Positions 1 to 8,475 of a stretch of DNA of 64,000 nucleotides are shown here, one piece after another. Made by a program: the position numbers and the translations under genes. The notes under the pieces were generated by a model. The model saw only the letters and a list, made by a program, of their open reading frames with translations. It searched no databases and was not told where the DNA came from. This stretch comes from Candidatus Poribacteria bacterium (GTDB taxonomy: Bacteria; Poribacteria; WGA-4E; PCPOR2b). The stretch covers positions 1 through 64,000 of the forward strand of contig JAJEAL010000030.1 of the NCBI GenBank assembly GCA_022822785.1, given 5' to 3'. The first letter of the stretch is position 1; every line of letters starts with the position of its first letter.

Positions 1-43
1 AGAAAGCCATAAATTGGTTCACTGAGGTAGAACCCCCAGACAA

Positions 44-75
44 GAAACCGAGTTTTGAAGAAAAAACTCGGTTTC
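44..75. repeat. Perfect inverted repeat (hairpin) near the left edge
   Basis: The left arm GAAACCGAGTTTT (44-56) and the right arm AAAACTCGGTTTC (63-75) are perfect reverse complements around a 6-nt spacer. The hairpin lies inside a frame that stays open on the plus strand from base 3 to a TAG at 165-167, so it could sit in the last 54 codons of a gene cut by the window edge; that frame resembles nothing I recognise. The 168-297 stretch shows no gene. It may be a dispersed hairpin repeat, or a terminator for the gene on the left. Confidence 0.6.
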
Positions 76-297
76 TGGCAGCTTTTCCAGTGACTCGAGC
101 GTTTCTCGCGATAGCAAAAGCAAAATGTCAACACGCCCTAGACACTTTCGCTCCCCATGTTTGGTAGGCGCTGTTTTCAACTGCGCCGGTACAGAGTGTC
201 CAGTTAATTCTAAACTTTACCATAAAAGGGTTGAGAAACGCGAATCTCTATTCGCTGTATAACTCCCAACCCCCATACTTGTCCTTATAGGTTAAGC

Positions 298-1044
298 CTA
301 TTTGTCAGTGTTGTCAGATTTTTGTAGATATTCGGGTTCTCGTTTTGGGGTCTCGTCCGTCTTCTCTTTCATACTCGGTTCAACCAAGTATTCAACCCGA
401 AAGTCTCGGACCGAGATAACGGGATAAACGCCGTCAAAACCTGCAATCTGGCCTTTGACTTCGACCCCATGAGCACCTTTGCCCGCTTCTTGGACTAATT
501 CATCAAATTTATCACCACCGCTAAAGACGACCTTCTGGTCCGAACTCACAACCATTGCGTGGTTGATTTCTGATGTATCAGCGCGCCAACGTCGCCAAAA
601 AGGAACGTTACGTATGTAGCTCCGTGAGAACCCCGGATGTGCATAGAGATTGCCCGTGATTGTCGCTTCGGATTTGGCAACCCAAGCCCGACCGCCAATC
701 TGACTGCCCCGAAAACGTTGATCGTTCAGTTGACGGGTTATGTCGTAAATGTCAAAGGTACGACCCTCGTTATACAGGGTCTTACCCCGTCGCGGGGTCA
801 CTTCAACGACAGTTGTAAAGAGGCGTTCGCGCCCATTCTTGTCGACAGGTGAGTGAAAACTCACATTTTCCGGATCCGCCCACGGCTTCAACAGACGTCG
901 AATCTGTCGGGCGTCGTCATCATTGACGAAACCGAAAAGGTGAATTTGAATATTCTCTACCTCTGAATAACTGAGAGTGGTAAAACCAGCAAACACAACC
1001 ATGAAAACGATGAGGAGGGTGAGATGAAACTTACAGGGTAACAT
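298..1044 (-). CDS. Secreted hypothetical protein, 248 aa
   Basis: Family not recognised. An N-terminal signal peptide is clear: positive start, hydrophobic core at about residues 7-22, likely cleavage near A-G-F-T-T-L-S-Y-S. The rest is a soluble, charged domain of alternating short strands with many Arg and Asp residues, ending in a low-complexity Lys/Glu/Thr tail (about 225-248). An AAAGGAG sequence lies 8 nt before the ATG, which supports this start. No cysteine cluster, lipobox or catalytic motif is visible. It stands alone, divergent from the potassium channel gene across a 600-bp gap. Likely an exported or periplasmic protein of unknown role. Confidence 0.75.
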   Translation of the reverse strand: MLPCKFHLTLLIVFMVVFAGFTTLSYSEVENIQIHLFGFVNDDDARQIRRLLKPWADPENVSFHSPVDKNGRERLFTTVVEVTPRRGKTLYNEGRTFDIYDITRQLNDQRFRGSQIGGRAWVAKSEATITGNLYAHPGFSRSYIRNVPFWRRWRADTSEINHAMVVSSDQKVVFSGGDKFDELVQEAGKGAHGVEVKGQIAGFDGVYPVISVRDFRVEYLVEPSMKEKTDETPKREPEYLQKSDNTDK

Positions 1045-1337
1045 TTTTTGTTCACTCCTTTAATTGATATCGCCTGGTCCTGACAATTTTTCCGTCAAGA
1101 TGTTTGAAAACAATCTAAGGAACCCAATGTCAATGTGCACGAGTCCTTGGTTGACACCCGACAATCACAGCGATATTCTAGCAAATTCTGTACCACAGTA
1201 TAAACGGGGAAAGCCTCTCTTGAGATGACCTACGACAGCCATCACAAATCGATGATTCACATTCTATTCTGTATCATTTTGATAACACAGTCGCTAGTCG
1301 GACACAACTAGCTACTACTACGGATTGACGCTTCTTA

Positions 1338-1363
1338 GGACAGTGAAGTTTACTTCACTGTCC
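1338..1363. repeat. Perfect 12-bp-arm palindrome in a 596-bp intergenic gap
   Basis: GGACAGTGAAGT (1338-1349) and ACTTCACTGTCC (1352-1363) pair perfectly around a TT loop. The gap 1045-1640 separates two divergent genes (secreted hypothetical and potassium channel) and contains no credible ORF. The palindrome could be an operator for a dimeric regulator or a structured 5' leader element of the channel gene; there is no T-run, so a terminator is less likely. The rest of the gap is AT-rich and shows nothing else I can name. Confidence 0.6.
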
Positions 1364-1640
1364 AATCACAATCTAACCATTTCTCCGACTTTTTCGTTTC
1401 GTTTAATCCGTGAAATCTCTTAATTCGTCCAAATTTACAGTAATGTATCGGTTGCTTTGTCACAGAATTGATTGTCGAAATCTAGTCAAGCGCAACCAAT
1501 GAGTGTTCTGGTTCAAGTCGAGAGAACCTATGAGATTAAAAACCATTTTACATCAACTATACAATTCTACAGGGGTCGAGGCGCATGGACGAAACCCATC
1601 TGTCTCACCGTATACAACTCGTAATTAAGGAGAATATCTC

Positions 1641-2660
1641 GTGAGGTATCAACGGAACTTCATCATCGCGATGATTTCGCTGATCGTTCTTTTCATCACT
1701 GGGGTTGTCGGGTATAGGGTCATTGAAGCGGAAAATCCAGACCATGAGTGGACAATATTTGACGCCATTTTTATGACCGTTATCACACTGACAACGGTGG
1801 GATACACCGATGACAATATGTCTGAGATGGGCAGGATTTTCACTGTCTTTCTATTACTCGGTGGATTTGGTCTCTTCGTATATAGTGTCAGTGTGGCGAC
1901 TGCCTTTGTTATTGAAGGACAATTTCGCGAGGTGTTTCGACGAAGGAAGATGAGAAAATCAATCGATAAACTTTCAAATCATTATATCGTCTGCGGCATC
2001 GGAGATACAGGTGTTCATGCGCTCGACGAAATGCTCCAAATGAACATGGACTTTGTTGTTATTGAATACGAGCAGGAACGAATCGATAGTTTGTTGGAAA
2101 CAAAAGATTTCCTGTGGGTTCAGGGCGATGCGACGGAGGACGAGGTCTTGATTCGTGCAGGTATTGAACGGGCACGTGGACTGATCTCCTCACTGTCGCG
2201 CGACCAAGATAACCTATTTGTTGTGTTATCTGCAAAGCAGTTGAATCCGAAGCTGAAGATTGCCTCCAAAGCGGTCGAAGCCAATTCCCTATCGAAGCTG
2301 CAGCAAGCAGGGGCAGATGAAGTAGTCTTGTCAGATTATATCGGCGGCATGCGACTAGCTTCGACAGTCACACGTCCAATCGTGGTCAACTTTCTGGACA
2401 TTATGCTCAGGAGTCAAGTGACAACACGTTTCGCTGAATCGGTGATACAACCGGGGACACCACTTGCCGGGCTCACTTTGGAGGAGGCACGTATTCCGGA
2501 TCAAACGAACCTGATAGTTGTCGCAGTCCACAAACGGGAAGGGGATTTTATTTATAACCCCTCCGGTAAGTTAAGGTTGGAAGCTGGCGACGCCTTAATC
2601 GTCATTGCAGACAATGAGCAGCTACAAAACCTTAACAAGCTGACAGGCGAGACCGCTTAA
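1641..2660 (+). CDS. Two-TM potassium channel with RCK (TrkA-N/TrkA-C) domain
   Basis: MthK-type ion channel subunit. TM1 spans about residues 7-28, a pore helix leads to a selectivity filter at residues 51-57 (T-T-V-G-Y-T-D), and TM2 spans about 66-92. A cytoplasmic RCK_N Rossmann domain begins near 113 with G119-x-G121-x-x-G124, and an RCK_C domain fills about 255-335. Length (339 aa) is normal for the family. Start is GTG with AAGGAG 10 nt upstream. The oddity is the filter: canonical channels have GYG, here the second glycine is threonine (codon ACC), so ion selectivity may differ. RCK domains usually gate in response to Ca2+ or nucleotide; the ligand here is unknown. Its stop overlaps the stop of the convergent peptidase gene. 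Confidence 0.92.
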   Translation: MRYQRNFIIAMISLIVLFITGVVGYRVIEAENPDHEWTIFDAIFMTVITLTTVGYTDDNMSEMGRIFTVFLLLGGFGLFVYSVSVATAFVIEGQFREVFRRRKMRKSIDKLSNHYIVCGIGDTGVHALDEMLQMNMDFVVIEYEQERIDSLLETKDFLWVQGDATEDEVLIRAGIERARGLISSLSRDQDNLFVVLSAKQLNPKLKIASKAVEANSLSKLQQAGADEVVLSDYIGGMRLASTVTRPIVVNFLDIMLRSQVTTRFAESVIQPGTPLAGLTLEEARIPDQTNLIVVAVHKREGDFIYNPSGKLRLEAGDALIVIADNEQLQNLNKLTGETA

Positions 2661-3811
2661 TCGGCAAGCTGTCCGTACTCCTTCATTACACCCTTCAATC
2701 GATCCAAAGGGATAGCGTGGATCGTGTTTCCATTTCTGCCGGCGGTCGTCACGGCTGTCGTCATAGAGTTCAGGATTGCCTCTTCCGTCGCTTCAATGAC
2801 CGCTTGATACAGCGCATCCATCCGACGGTTGGCGAGCATTGTGATCGGAAATGTGCCATCGTCTGTCCGACGTGGAATCGTATTAGCGGTCGAAAAAGCA
2901 ATTACAAATTCACCGCTGCTAACCGTGCTTGGCGTTCCGGTGCGGGCAAGTCCATGGGTTACCCGCTTGGCCAGCTGCATCAGCTGACGATGTACCAACG
3001 GCGCATCTGTTGCGACAACGATGATGAACGAACCGTCCCGCCCCCGCTCCGGGGTGAGCTCCGTAATTTCTCTGCCGACAGGGACACCGTTGATCTGTAG
3101 TTGATGGCGCCGGCCACCGTTGGAGTTGACTAGCACACCGACCGTATATCCGCCCCGATTGTCGGGCAATACCCGTGAGGATGTTCCGATGCCTGCCTTA
3201 AAACTGTAACACCGCATTCCTGTGCCTGCACCCACGCAGCCCTCTGCAACGGGACCGTCCGCAGCGTTTTCTATCGCCTGAACCGCGTGGTCTGCAGTGA
3301 CGTGCAGGCCACTGATGTCATTCAATCCACCGTCATAGCACTCCGCAACGATTGGCAGAATAATGTGGTTATTTGGGTAGCGTTTAATCATATACCGCAC
3401 AACGCCATCGTGAACGGGCCCAACGCTGAGCGTATTTGTCAGCATAATTGGGGACTCGATCCACCCCGCTTCGTTTGCCCATGCTAACCCCGTTGCCTCG
3501 CCATTACCATTAATTGCATAACCCGCACCAAACAGCTTATGCGTCCAAATATCGTCACGCGGAATGACAGCAGTAACACCTGTCCGAACATTATCACCGC
3601 TTTTCAATGTAACATGTCCTACCTTCACCCCCGCGACATCCGTGATTGCATTGTGTTCACCGGGCTCGTAGATGCCGATTTTAATGCCAAGGTCTCGTGC
3701 ACGGGCCCTACCTTCAGGAACGCCAGTGCTCTGGTCGGGGTTAGCAGGTGCCAAATCCCACATTAAACACAAGCACAAGCAGAACCATAATCCTATTTTT
3801 TGTCTCCCCAT
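2657..3811 (-). CDS. DmpA/P1-family peptidase (L-aminopeptidase/D-esterase-like), exported
   Basis: Peptidase family S58/P1. These enzymes are made as one chain and cleave themselves before a serine that becomes the N-terminal nucleophile of the beta subunit. The expected G-S pair is present at G260-S261 within R-D-G-S-F-I-I-V-V, followed by the family motif A-T-D-A-P-L. Other family blocks are A-I-T-D-V-A-G-V-K-V-G-H near residue 55 and a glycine-rich G-C-V-G-A-G-T-G near 191. Length 384 aa matches DmpA plus a signal peptide (about 1-23). The gene is convergent with the potassium channel and their stop codons overlap by 4 nt. Likely a periplasmic aminopeptidase for small peptides or amides; substrate not predictable. 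Confidence 0.9.
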   Translation of the reverse strand: MGRQKIGLWFCLCLCLMWDLAPANPDQSTGVPEGRARARDLGIKIGIYEPGEHNAITDVAGVKVGHVTLKSGDNVRTGVTAVIPRDDIWTHKLFGAGYAINGNGEATGLAWANEAGWIESPIMLTNTLSVGPVHDGVVRYMIKRYPNNHIILPIVAECYDGGLNDISGLHVTADHAVQAIENAADGPVAEGCVGAGTGMRCYSFKAGIGTSSRVLPDNRGGYTVGVLVNSNGGRRHQLQINGVPVGREITELTPERGRDGSFIIVVATDAPLVHRQLMQLAKRVTHGLARTGTPSTVSSGEFVIAFSTANTIPRRTDDGTFPITMLANRRMDALYQAVIEATEEAILNSMTTAVTTAGRNGNTIHAIPLDRLKGVMKEYGQLAD

Positions 3812-3835
3812 GTTTTATTCCCTCGCTATTATACT

Positions 3836-5023
3836 TCACTTCAACTCAGGCTTTCCTGCGCGAAGCCATGCAGTATACCAGTAGCTTGCTGTTGCTGATG
3901 CCGCCTCGCTCATACGTTGCACCGCTATCCAACCACTAAATCGGAAGAACTTCTCAAGATATGGGGTGCCGTAGCTATCTTCGCCTAATTTTGCCTGGCG
4001 ATCGGCGTGGAGAAGGTTATCGGCGTACACATAGCTGTCTAGCACAATGTCGAAAGCGGTTTCCAACGGGTCTTCAATCTCTGATGCCATTTTCGGTGTG
4101 AGGTGGATCTGTTCTGTATAAGCATCCACCATATCGTCCTCGAAGCGTTGGTGCACACCATGCTGGTTGGTCAATTGGCCATTGTAATTTTTGACCACAT
4201 GCAGCGGCATGTGGATATCCTCAACGTAGTGAGCGAGCGCGCCGGCGGTTTGCACAATCTTTTCGGCGTGCCCCGATTTCATCGCCTCAGATAGCAGTTG
4301 TGTGTAATTTGCGATACGCCATGTCGCCAAACCGCGTTTTATAACGGTTCCCTCGCCAAATTTAGCAACAGCGTCGTCATAATTATGGGGAAGCTCTACA
4401 AACGGGTAGGGACCGTACAAATCAATATCAAGAAAATGCCGAGGGCCTTCGGAAGGATCTCCCGTTTTGTAGACATTTAGACTAGTTAAAGATAGCAACT
4501 TCTCCTTTGTATCAAGTACAACGTGGGTGCCTTCCTCAGATCCGAGCAGCACTGGTGCCGCACTCCGATTTTCAAGGAGATTTATTTTATCTCCTAGCAG
4601 ATATAGTTTATCCGACTCTTTCCGAATCGGATATTCCTGCTCATCTACCGTTATGAACCATCTACCATCTTTGCCACGAAGGGAGACCGATGCGTCTTGC
4701 GGAAATTCAATACCATGTGTCTCAAACAGTTGACGTAATTCCGCTGTAAACTGTCCGCTGTTCAAATCTTTTTCATATTTCAACCCAATCCGAAACAGCA
4801 GCTCCCGTCTCCATCGATCCGGATCGTTTGCATGGTAGGCGAGTTCTTGGCGATGTTTAGTGAAAAACGAAGAGATTTCTGCAGGTAGGGAATCGCAGGC
4901 AGCATCCGTCATTCGCTCGTGTGCATTGCTTCCCCACGGAAAGGCTTGAGGCGTGTGACAAATAACCGAAATTAAGAACACAAATAACCAAATAGCGGGT
5001 GACCAGATTTTTGGTTTCATCAT
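3836..5023 (-). CDS. Secreted zinc hydrolase, S1/P1 nuclease / zinc phospholipase C superfamily
   Basis: After a signal peptide (about 1-28) the mature protein would begin at W30 with H35 five residues on, the W1/H6 spacing of S1/P1 nucleases, where the free N-terminus binds zinc. H196-F-L-D resembles the next ligand block. H265-Y-V-E-D269 and H275 give the H-x3-D-x5-H signature shared by both families. The last pair is H291-x3-E295; nucleases usually have H-x3-D while phospholipase C (Bacillus cereus type) has H-x3-E. So the site mixes features of both, and I cannot choose nuclease over phospholipase. At 395 aa it is longer than P1 nuclease (about 270), with an inserted region at about 95-190. 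It is translationally coupled to the upstream DUF4416 gene. Confidence 0.8.
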   Translation of the reverse strand: MMKPKIWSPAIWLFVFLISVICHTPQAFPWGSNAHERMTDAACDSLPAEISSFFTKHRQELAYHANDPDRWRRELLFRIGLKYEKDLNSGQFTAELRQLFETHGIEFPQDASVSLRGKDGRWFITVDEQEYPIRKESDKLYLLGDKINLLENRSAAPVLLGSEEGTHVVLDTKEKLLSLTSLNVYKTGDPSEGPRHFLDIDLYGPYPFVELPHNYDDAVAKFGEGTVIKRGLATWRIANYTQLLSEAMKSGHAEKIVQTAGALAHYVEDIHMPLHVVKNYNGQLTNQHGVHQRFEDDMVDAYTEQIHLTPKMASEIEDPLETAFDIVLDSYVYADNLLHADRQAKLGEDSYGTPYLEKFFRFSGWIAVQRMSEAASATASYWYTAWLRAGKPELK

Positions 5024-5583
5024 TAAAACGGGTGAGGGCTTAGCCCAGCTGCCCTCAGCTGCTCCATATAGATATGACGGATGTGGTTAAAAATGTCTAT
5101 GTAAGTGGACGTACGATAGTCGGGGTAAGTCCACTCCCAAGCTTGGAAAGTCTTACGGTAAAATTTGAGCGTAATCTCAGCATAGATGCCATCTTGAAGA
5201 TAGATACGGTGTGCGTGGTCTTTCGTCGAGGCGAGAACCAACTTTGCTGCCGAAACGTAGCCCGGATCGAGATTAACCGGACGGGGAGCTGTCTCACCCT
5301 TTGCAAACTCGAATTCCACTGTGTTAGAAAAATGTTTAGCGGACGTGAGCTCTTCGGCGGAGATAAGTCGATCAAAACTCACGAATTGACGCTTCAAATC
5401 TGTCCCCATCTCCGCCTCATAGTAAGCAGTATAATCAAAAGGTAGCACATCACTAGCAAAATCAATCCGTCCAAATTGTTCTGAGAGTCTTTGATGCACG
5501 ATGGCAAGTATATCAGATGCCGCCGTAATAATCCCAACAATCAGCTTAACGGGTGGATGTAATCTGATTTGCCCCATAGGCAT
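5023..5583 (-). CDS. DUF4416 family protein
   Basis: The 186-aa protein carries the recognisable DUF4416 blocks: an N-terminal P-V-K-L-I-V-G-I-I, a middle block with Y-Y-E-A-E-M-G, a central V-N-L-D-P-G-Y, H-R-I-Y-L-Q-D-G-I-Y-A-E, and W-T-Y-P-D-Y-R near the end. Function of the family is unknown. It has no signal peptide or membrane segment. Its TAA stop shares one base with the ATG of the downstream zinc hydrolase (TAATG arrangement at 5021-5025), so the two are very probably cotranscribed and translationally coupled. Pairing a cytosolic protein with an exported hydrolase may be only an operon convenience. Confidence 0.85.
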   Translation of the reverse strand: MPMGQIRLHPPVKLIVGIITAASDILAIVHQRLSEQFGRIDFASDVLPFDYTAYYEAEMGTDLKRQFVSFDRLISAEELTSAKHFSNTVEFEFAKGETAPRPVNLDPGYVSAAKLVLASTKDHAHRIYLQDGIYAEITLKFYRKTFQAWEWTYPDYRTSTYIDIFNHIRHIYMEQLRAAGLSPHPF

Positions 5584-5622
5584 GTGCCCTCATGAATTGA
5601 GCCTATTGGCATGAGGTGAGAG

Positions 5623-6471
5623 TCAAGCCGCGACTACTTCCTTTCCTAACTGTTCCGCCAGCCATAACTTCAACGGTACATCTTCATCAGTTGGGGATGT
5701 ATAACCGTGCCAACTCGTGCTAGCGCCCAGCAATTGCCGTCGAATCGGATCGCAGCGATCGATAAAACTCCCAACGGTCATGTCGTCCCGTGGGCGTAGC
5801 CACCGGTAGCTGTAGCCATAAAATAGGACCTTGCGCGTAATATCCGATTCATTTGGGCTTCTTGAATGCCAGATACGCCGATCGAAAATGACAGCTGTAC
5901 CGGGTGGGACACAAACCGGAGTTGCCTCCTCCGGATCTGAAACGCCATCGGAAGGGTATTCGAGTTTGTTCTGGGTATGGCTTCCCGGAATGACATAGAA
6001 ATTTCCCCGACCTGTTTCGGTCGTATCGGTAAGGAAGTAGCCGATCTTGACCGAAATTCGTGGACGGGGATCGGTTTCCAACTCGGCGTTCAAACGTCCA
6101 CTGTCCTGATGCCAACCCAACCGTTTCCTCTCCGCCACTGCGTCAGGTGAAGGTGGCGGCGTAATATCCATGTGGGAAAGGTAAAGCTGAATGTTCCACC
6201 CCAGTATCCCCCACACTTTGGGGAAGGTCTTGTGCCAATCGAGGAGCTCCAGAAAGATCTCGTCCTGTCCCACAAAGTCTATCTTGTGCACCCATTCGTG
6301 AGCATCAACCTTCGCTTCCGCACGGTGTTGGGCATCAATCCGATCCACTGCCGCCTCAACATCAGCGGTCATCTGTGGTGTTAGCGCATCAGGAACGATT
6401 AGGAAACCGTTACGCTCGAATTCAAGGTGCTCGTCTTCAGTCAGACAGTAGTCCAAACATGCAGTGTCCAT
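5623..6471 (-). CDS. Phytanoyl-CoA dioxygenase (PhyH) family protein, 282 aa
   Basis: Fe(II)/2-oxoglutarate-dependent oxygenase of the PhyH family. The iron ligands are visible as H121-x-D123 and the distal H202, with R213 in the position that binds the 2-oxoglutarate carboxylate. Length is normal. I chose the ATG at 6471 because AAGGAGG lies 7 nt before it; a longer frame reaching 6549 lacks a ribosome site. The substrate cannot be told from sequence; in this lineage the family is expanded. It lies 176 bp downstream of the UxuA-like gene on the same strand, part of a run of catabolic minus-strand genes. Confidence 0.9.
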   Translation of the reverse strand: MDTACLDYCLTEDEHLEFERNGFLIVPDALTPQMTADVEAAVDRIDAQHRAEAKVDAHEWVHKIDFVGQDEIFLELLDWHKTFPKVWGILGWNIQLYLSHMDITPPPSPDAVAERKRLGWHQDSGRLNAELETDPRPRISVKIGYFLTDTTETGRGNFYVIPGSHTQNKLEYPSDGVSDPEEATPVCVPPGTAVIFDRRIWHSRSPNESDITRKVLFYGYSYRWLRPRDDMTVGSFIDRCDPIRRQLLGASTSWHGYTSPTDEDVPLKLWLAEQLGKEVVAA

Positions 6472-6647
6472 ATATGCCTCCTTCCGTGTTTTGCCTGTTT
6501 CGCTAGCCTCATGCCATTTCCGAATCCAGTAATTGCCTATGAAAGACAAGTAGGTATGGCTAGTAATCGATTAGAATTGATACGACAAACTGTTGATCAC
6601 ACCAACCGAGGCTTACCATCCGAAACATAATATTGGAGTTGTCCGTC

Positions 6648-7622
6648 CTATTCAGTATAGACTGCCTCAATCAATCCCTTCATATAACCGATAGCGAACA
6701 GCCGTTCCATACTATGTTCATCTGGGATGCTAGCATCGCCCATTTTCGGAAAATGGTCTGGACGGGCAACCCCTGCATAGCCAACGTCGCGGTAAGCGCG
6801 TACGCATTCTGCCATGTCAGCTTGTCCATCGTCATGGAACACCTCGACAAACTGTTCAGGTGTGCCGCGTACATCTCGGAAATGAACAAAGAAAATCTTT
6901 TCCTGTCCCCCAAAATGCCGAATCACTTCGGGCAAGTTGTCGGTCATTAGGGAAAAGTTGCCCTGACAGAGCCCAATCCCGTTGACAGGACTTGGCACCA
7001 AATCTACTAGTCTCTGATAATTCTCCACACTACTCATGATCCGGGCGACCCCTCGGATGGGCGACAGCGGTGGATCATCCGGATGCATCGCCAATTTGAC
7101 GTTGGCTTTCTCTGCAACCGGAACTACTCGCTCCAGAAAATATTTCAGATTTACCCATTGGTCCTCTTCGCTGATGACACCGTGGTCGGTTAGAGGTGCG
7201 TTCTTCAAGTAATTATGGTCGTAACCACTGACCTCAGACCCACCGCGTGAAGGAATTGTGAATGATGTTCGGAGGACAAAAAGAATCGGCATCCACGCAG
7301 GACACCACACCGGAATCCCCAATGCACCCATGTTGCGGATAAATTCACAGATAACTTCAATTTCTTCATCGCGTCCCGGCAAACCAAGCTTAATTTTCTC
7401 CATCGGGGGACGGCTCTCAATCACCTGTAGGTCAAATCCGCCATCCTCGTATGCCGCTTTCGCGCGCGCCAGTGACATATAACTCCACGGCTGCTGCTCA
7501 GGACTGGCATTCGGTATCGGATTCAAATTCATGCTACCAACCGCATATTCAACCCCCGCTTGCTTCGCTAATGTCCAGACAGGCGTCGGTTCCGGCCCGA
7601 GGGCTAAAGCAATTTTTACCAT
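6648..7622 (-). CDS. UxuA-like TIM-barrel protein (mannonate dehydratase family)
   Basis: The protein resembles D-mannonate dehydratase (UxuA), which dehydrates mannonate to 2-keto-3-deoxygluconate. Key blocks are H-P-D-D-P-P, a G-L-C-Q-G-N segment, F-V-H-F-R-D-V-R-G, and the terminal R-P-D-H-F-P, which match the metal-binding and active-site blocks of UxuA. At 324 aa it is shorter than typical UxuA (about 390 aa), so it may be a related sugar acid dehydratase or isomerase rather than the classical enzyme. A second homologue sits at 60970-61959. An AAGGGAT lies upstream of the ATG. Neighbours (PhyH, Gfo/Idh/MocA, permease) point to sugar-acid or polyol catabolism. Confidence 0.8.
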   Translation of the reverse strand: MVKIALALGPEPTPVWTLAKQAGVEYAVGSMNLNPIPNASPEQQPWSYMSLARAKAAYEDGGFDLQVIESRPPMEKIKLGLPGRDEEIEVICEFIRNMGALGIPVWCPAWMPILFVLRTSFTIPSRGGSEVSGYDHNYLKNAPLTDHGVISEEDQWVNLKYFLERVVPVAEKANVKLAMHPDDPPLSPIRGVARIMSSVENYQRLVDLVPSPVNGIGLCQGNFSLMTDNLPEVIRHFGGQEKIFFVHFRDVRGTPEQFVEVFHDDGQADMAECVRAYRDVGYAGVARPDHFPKMGDASIPDEHSMERLFAIGYMKGLIEAVYTE

Positions 7623-7748
7623 TTTTCGATCCCTTTCTTCTCAAGTGAAAAATCCGACTGCATGCTACCACATTCCTATGAATTAAAATAAATTATATCA
7701 CAATCATCAACGGCTTCAATCGAAAAAGTGTCCTGACATCTACAGGAA

Positions 7749-8330
7749 TCAACCTGACGAATCAGCGTTCAGAAGTTTAATACAGAAGTCCTCGAAGCGG
7801 ATCCAATGTTCCGCATTCGGTGGACCGTTGTAGCACTGGATGCTGACTTGGTCTTCACCCGGCGGAGGCAGTTCGCCCGTTGCCGCTGTTTGGAACGCTG
7901 TATCGCCTGATGGACAGTACTGCGCTTCCCACGAATCAGCGGTAACCAATAGGCGCAGCCGGACACTCTTTGCTGGCATCGCTGCCCTGCCGGGGATGAT
8001 GTAGAGATCTCCATCAATCAGCTCCTTGACCTCCTTAAAAACCGGCGTACCGTCGTTATACCACGTAATACCGGCTTGCTCATACTGCTGAGTGGGAAGG
8101 GTATGATTAGTGACAGTCACCTCAATAGCGTAGGTGCCATTACTGCGGTCTGGTGCGGTTCTCAACAGCGCATTCCTAACTGTATCCGCCACGCCGGGTT
8201 GGACGCGAATTTCCAGACCACCATCCCGAATACGCCAATCGTCCGGGTCTTCTCGCAGCCACGACCAACCTTCATCAAGCTGACCGTTGAAGTTATCCTC
8301 AAAGATAATCTGTTCATTAGATGAATTCAT
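7749..8330 (-). CDS. DUF1349-like concanavalin/laminin-G-fold protein
   Basis: A 193-aa single-domain protein without a signal peptide. Sequence features are those of DUF1349 / glycosidase C-terminal concanavalin-like domains: an N-terminal F-E-D-N-F-N-G block, W-x-W, a G-I-T-W-Y-N-D strand, K-E-x-I-D-G-D near the middle, and a final strand with F-E-D-F. Such domains bind carbohydrate or act as accessory modules. GGAGG lies 9 nt before the ATG. The gene lies between the UxuA-like gene and a Gfo/Idh/MocA gene on the same strand, consistent with glycan or sugar metabolism, though a catalytic role is not shown. Confidence 0.75.
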   Translation of the reverse strand: MNSSNEQIIFEDNFNGQLDEGWSWLREDPDDWRIRDGGLEIRVQPGVADTVRNALLRTAPDRSNGTYAIEVTVTNHTLPTQQYEQAGITWYNDGTPVFKEVKELIDGDLYIIPGRAAMPAKSVRLRLLVTADSWEAQYCPSGDTAFQTAATGELPPPGEDQVSIQCYNGPPNAEHWIRFEDFCIKLLNADSSG

Positions 8331-8475
8331 GCCAATACCTCCATTTGAGTGTGATCGTCAGGTCCCGGTCAGTACCAGTGTTAGACCTTAGCCGGACGCT
8401 GAGTTAGATTACAAACTTTTTTTACCCGATACGATTCCACGTGCTTGCAAGCGTTTTGATGCAACGTTCAATGCT

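Noticed and set aside
3-167. Possible C-terminal 54 codons of a gene cut by the left edge
   Set aside because: Open frame only, no recognisable motif, and it runs through a hairpin repeat; too weak to call a gene.
1509-1528. GGTTC ... GAACC stretch resembling a tRNA T-arm
   Set aside because: The loop is not a T-loop and no acceptor, D or anticodon stems can be built around it.
6471-6549. Longer N-terminus for the PhyH gene (start at 6549)
   Set aside because: The internal ATG at 6471 has a strong AAGGAGG site and matches the family start; the extension is unlike the family.
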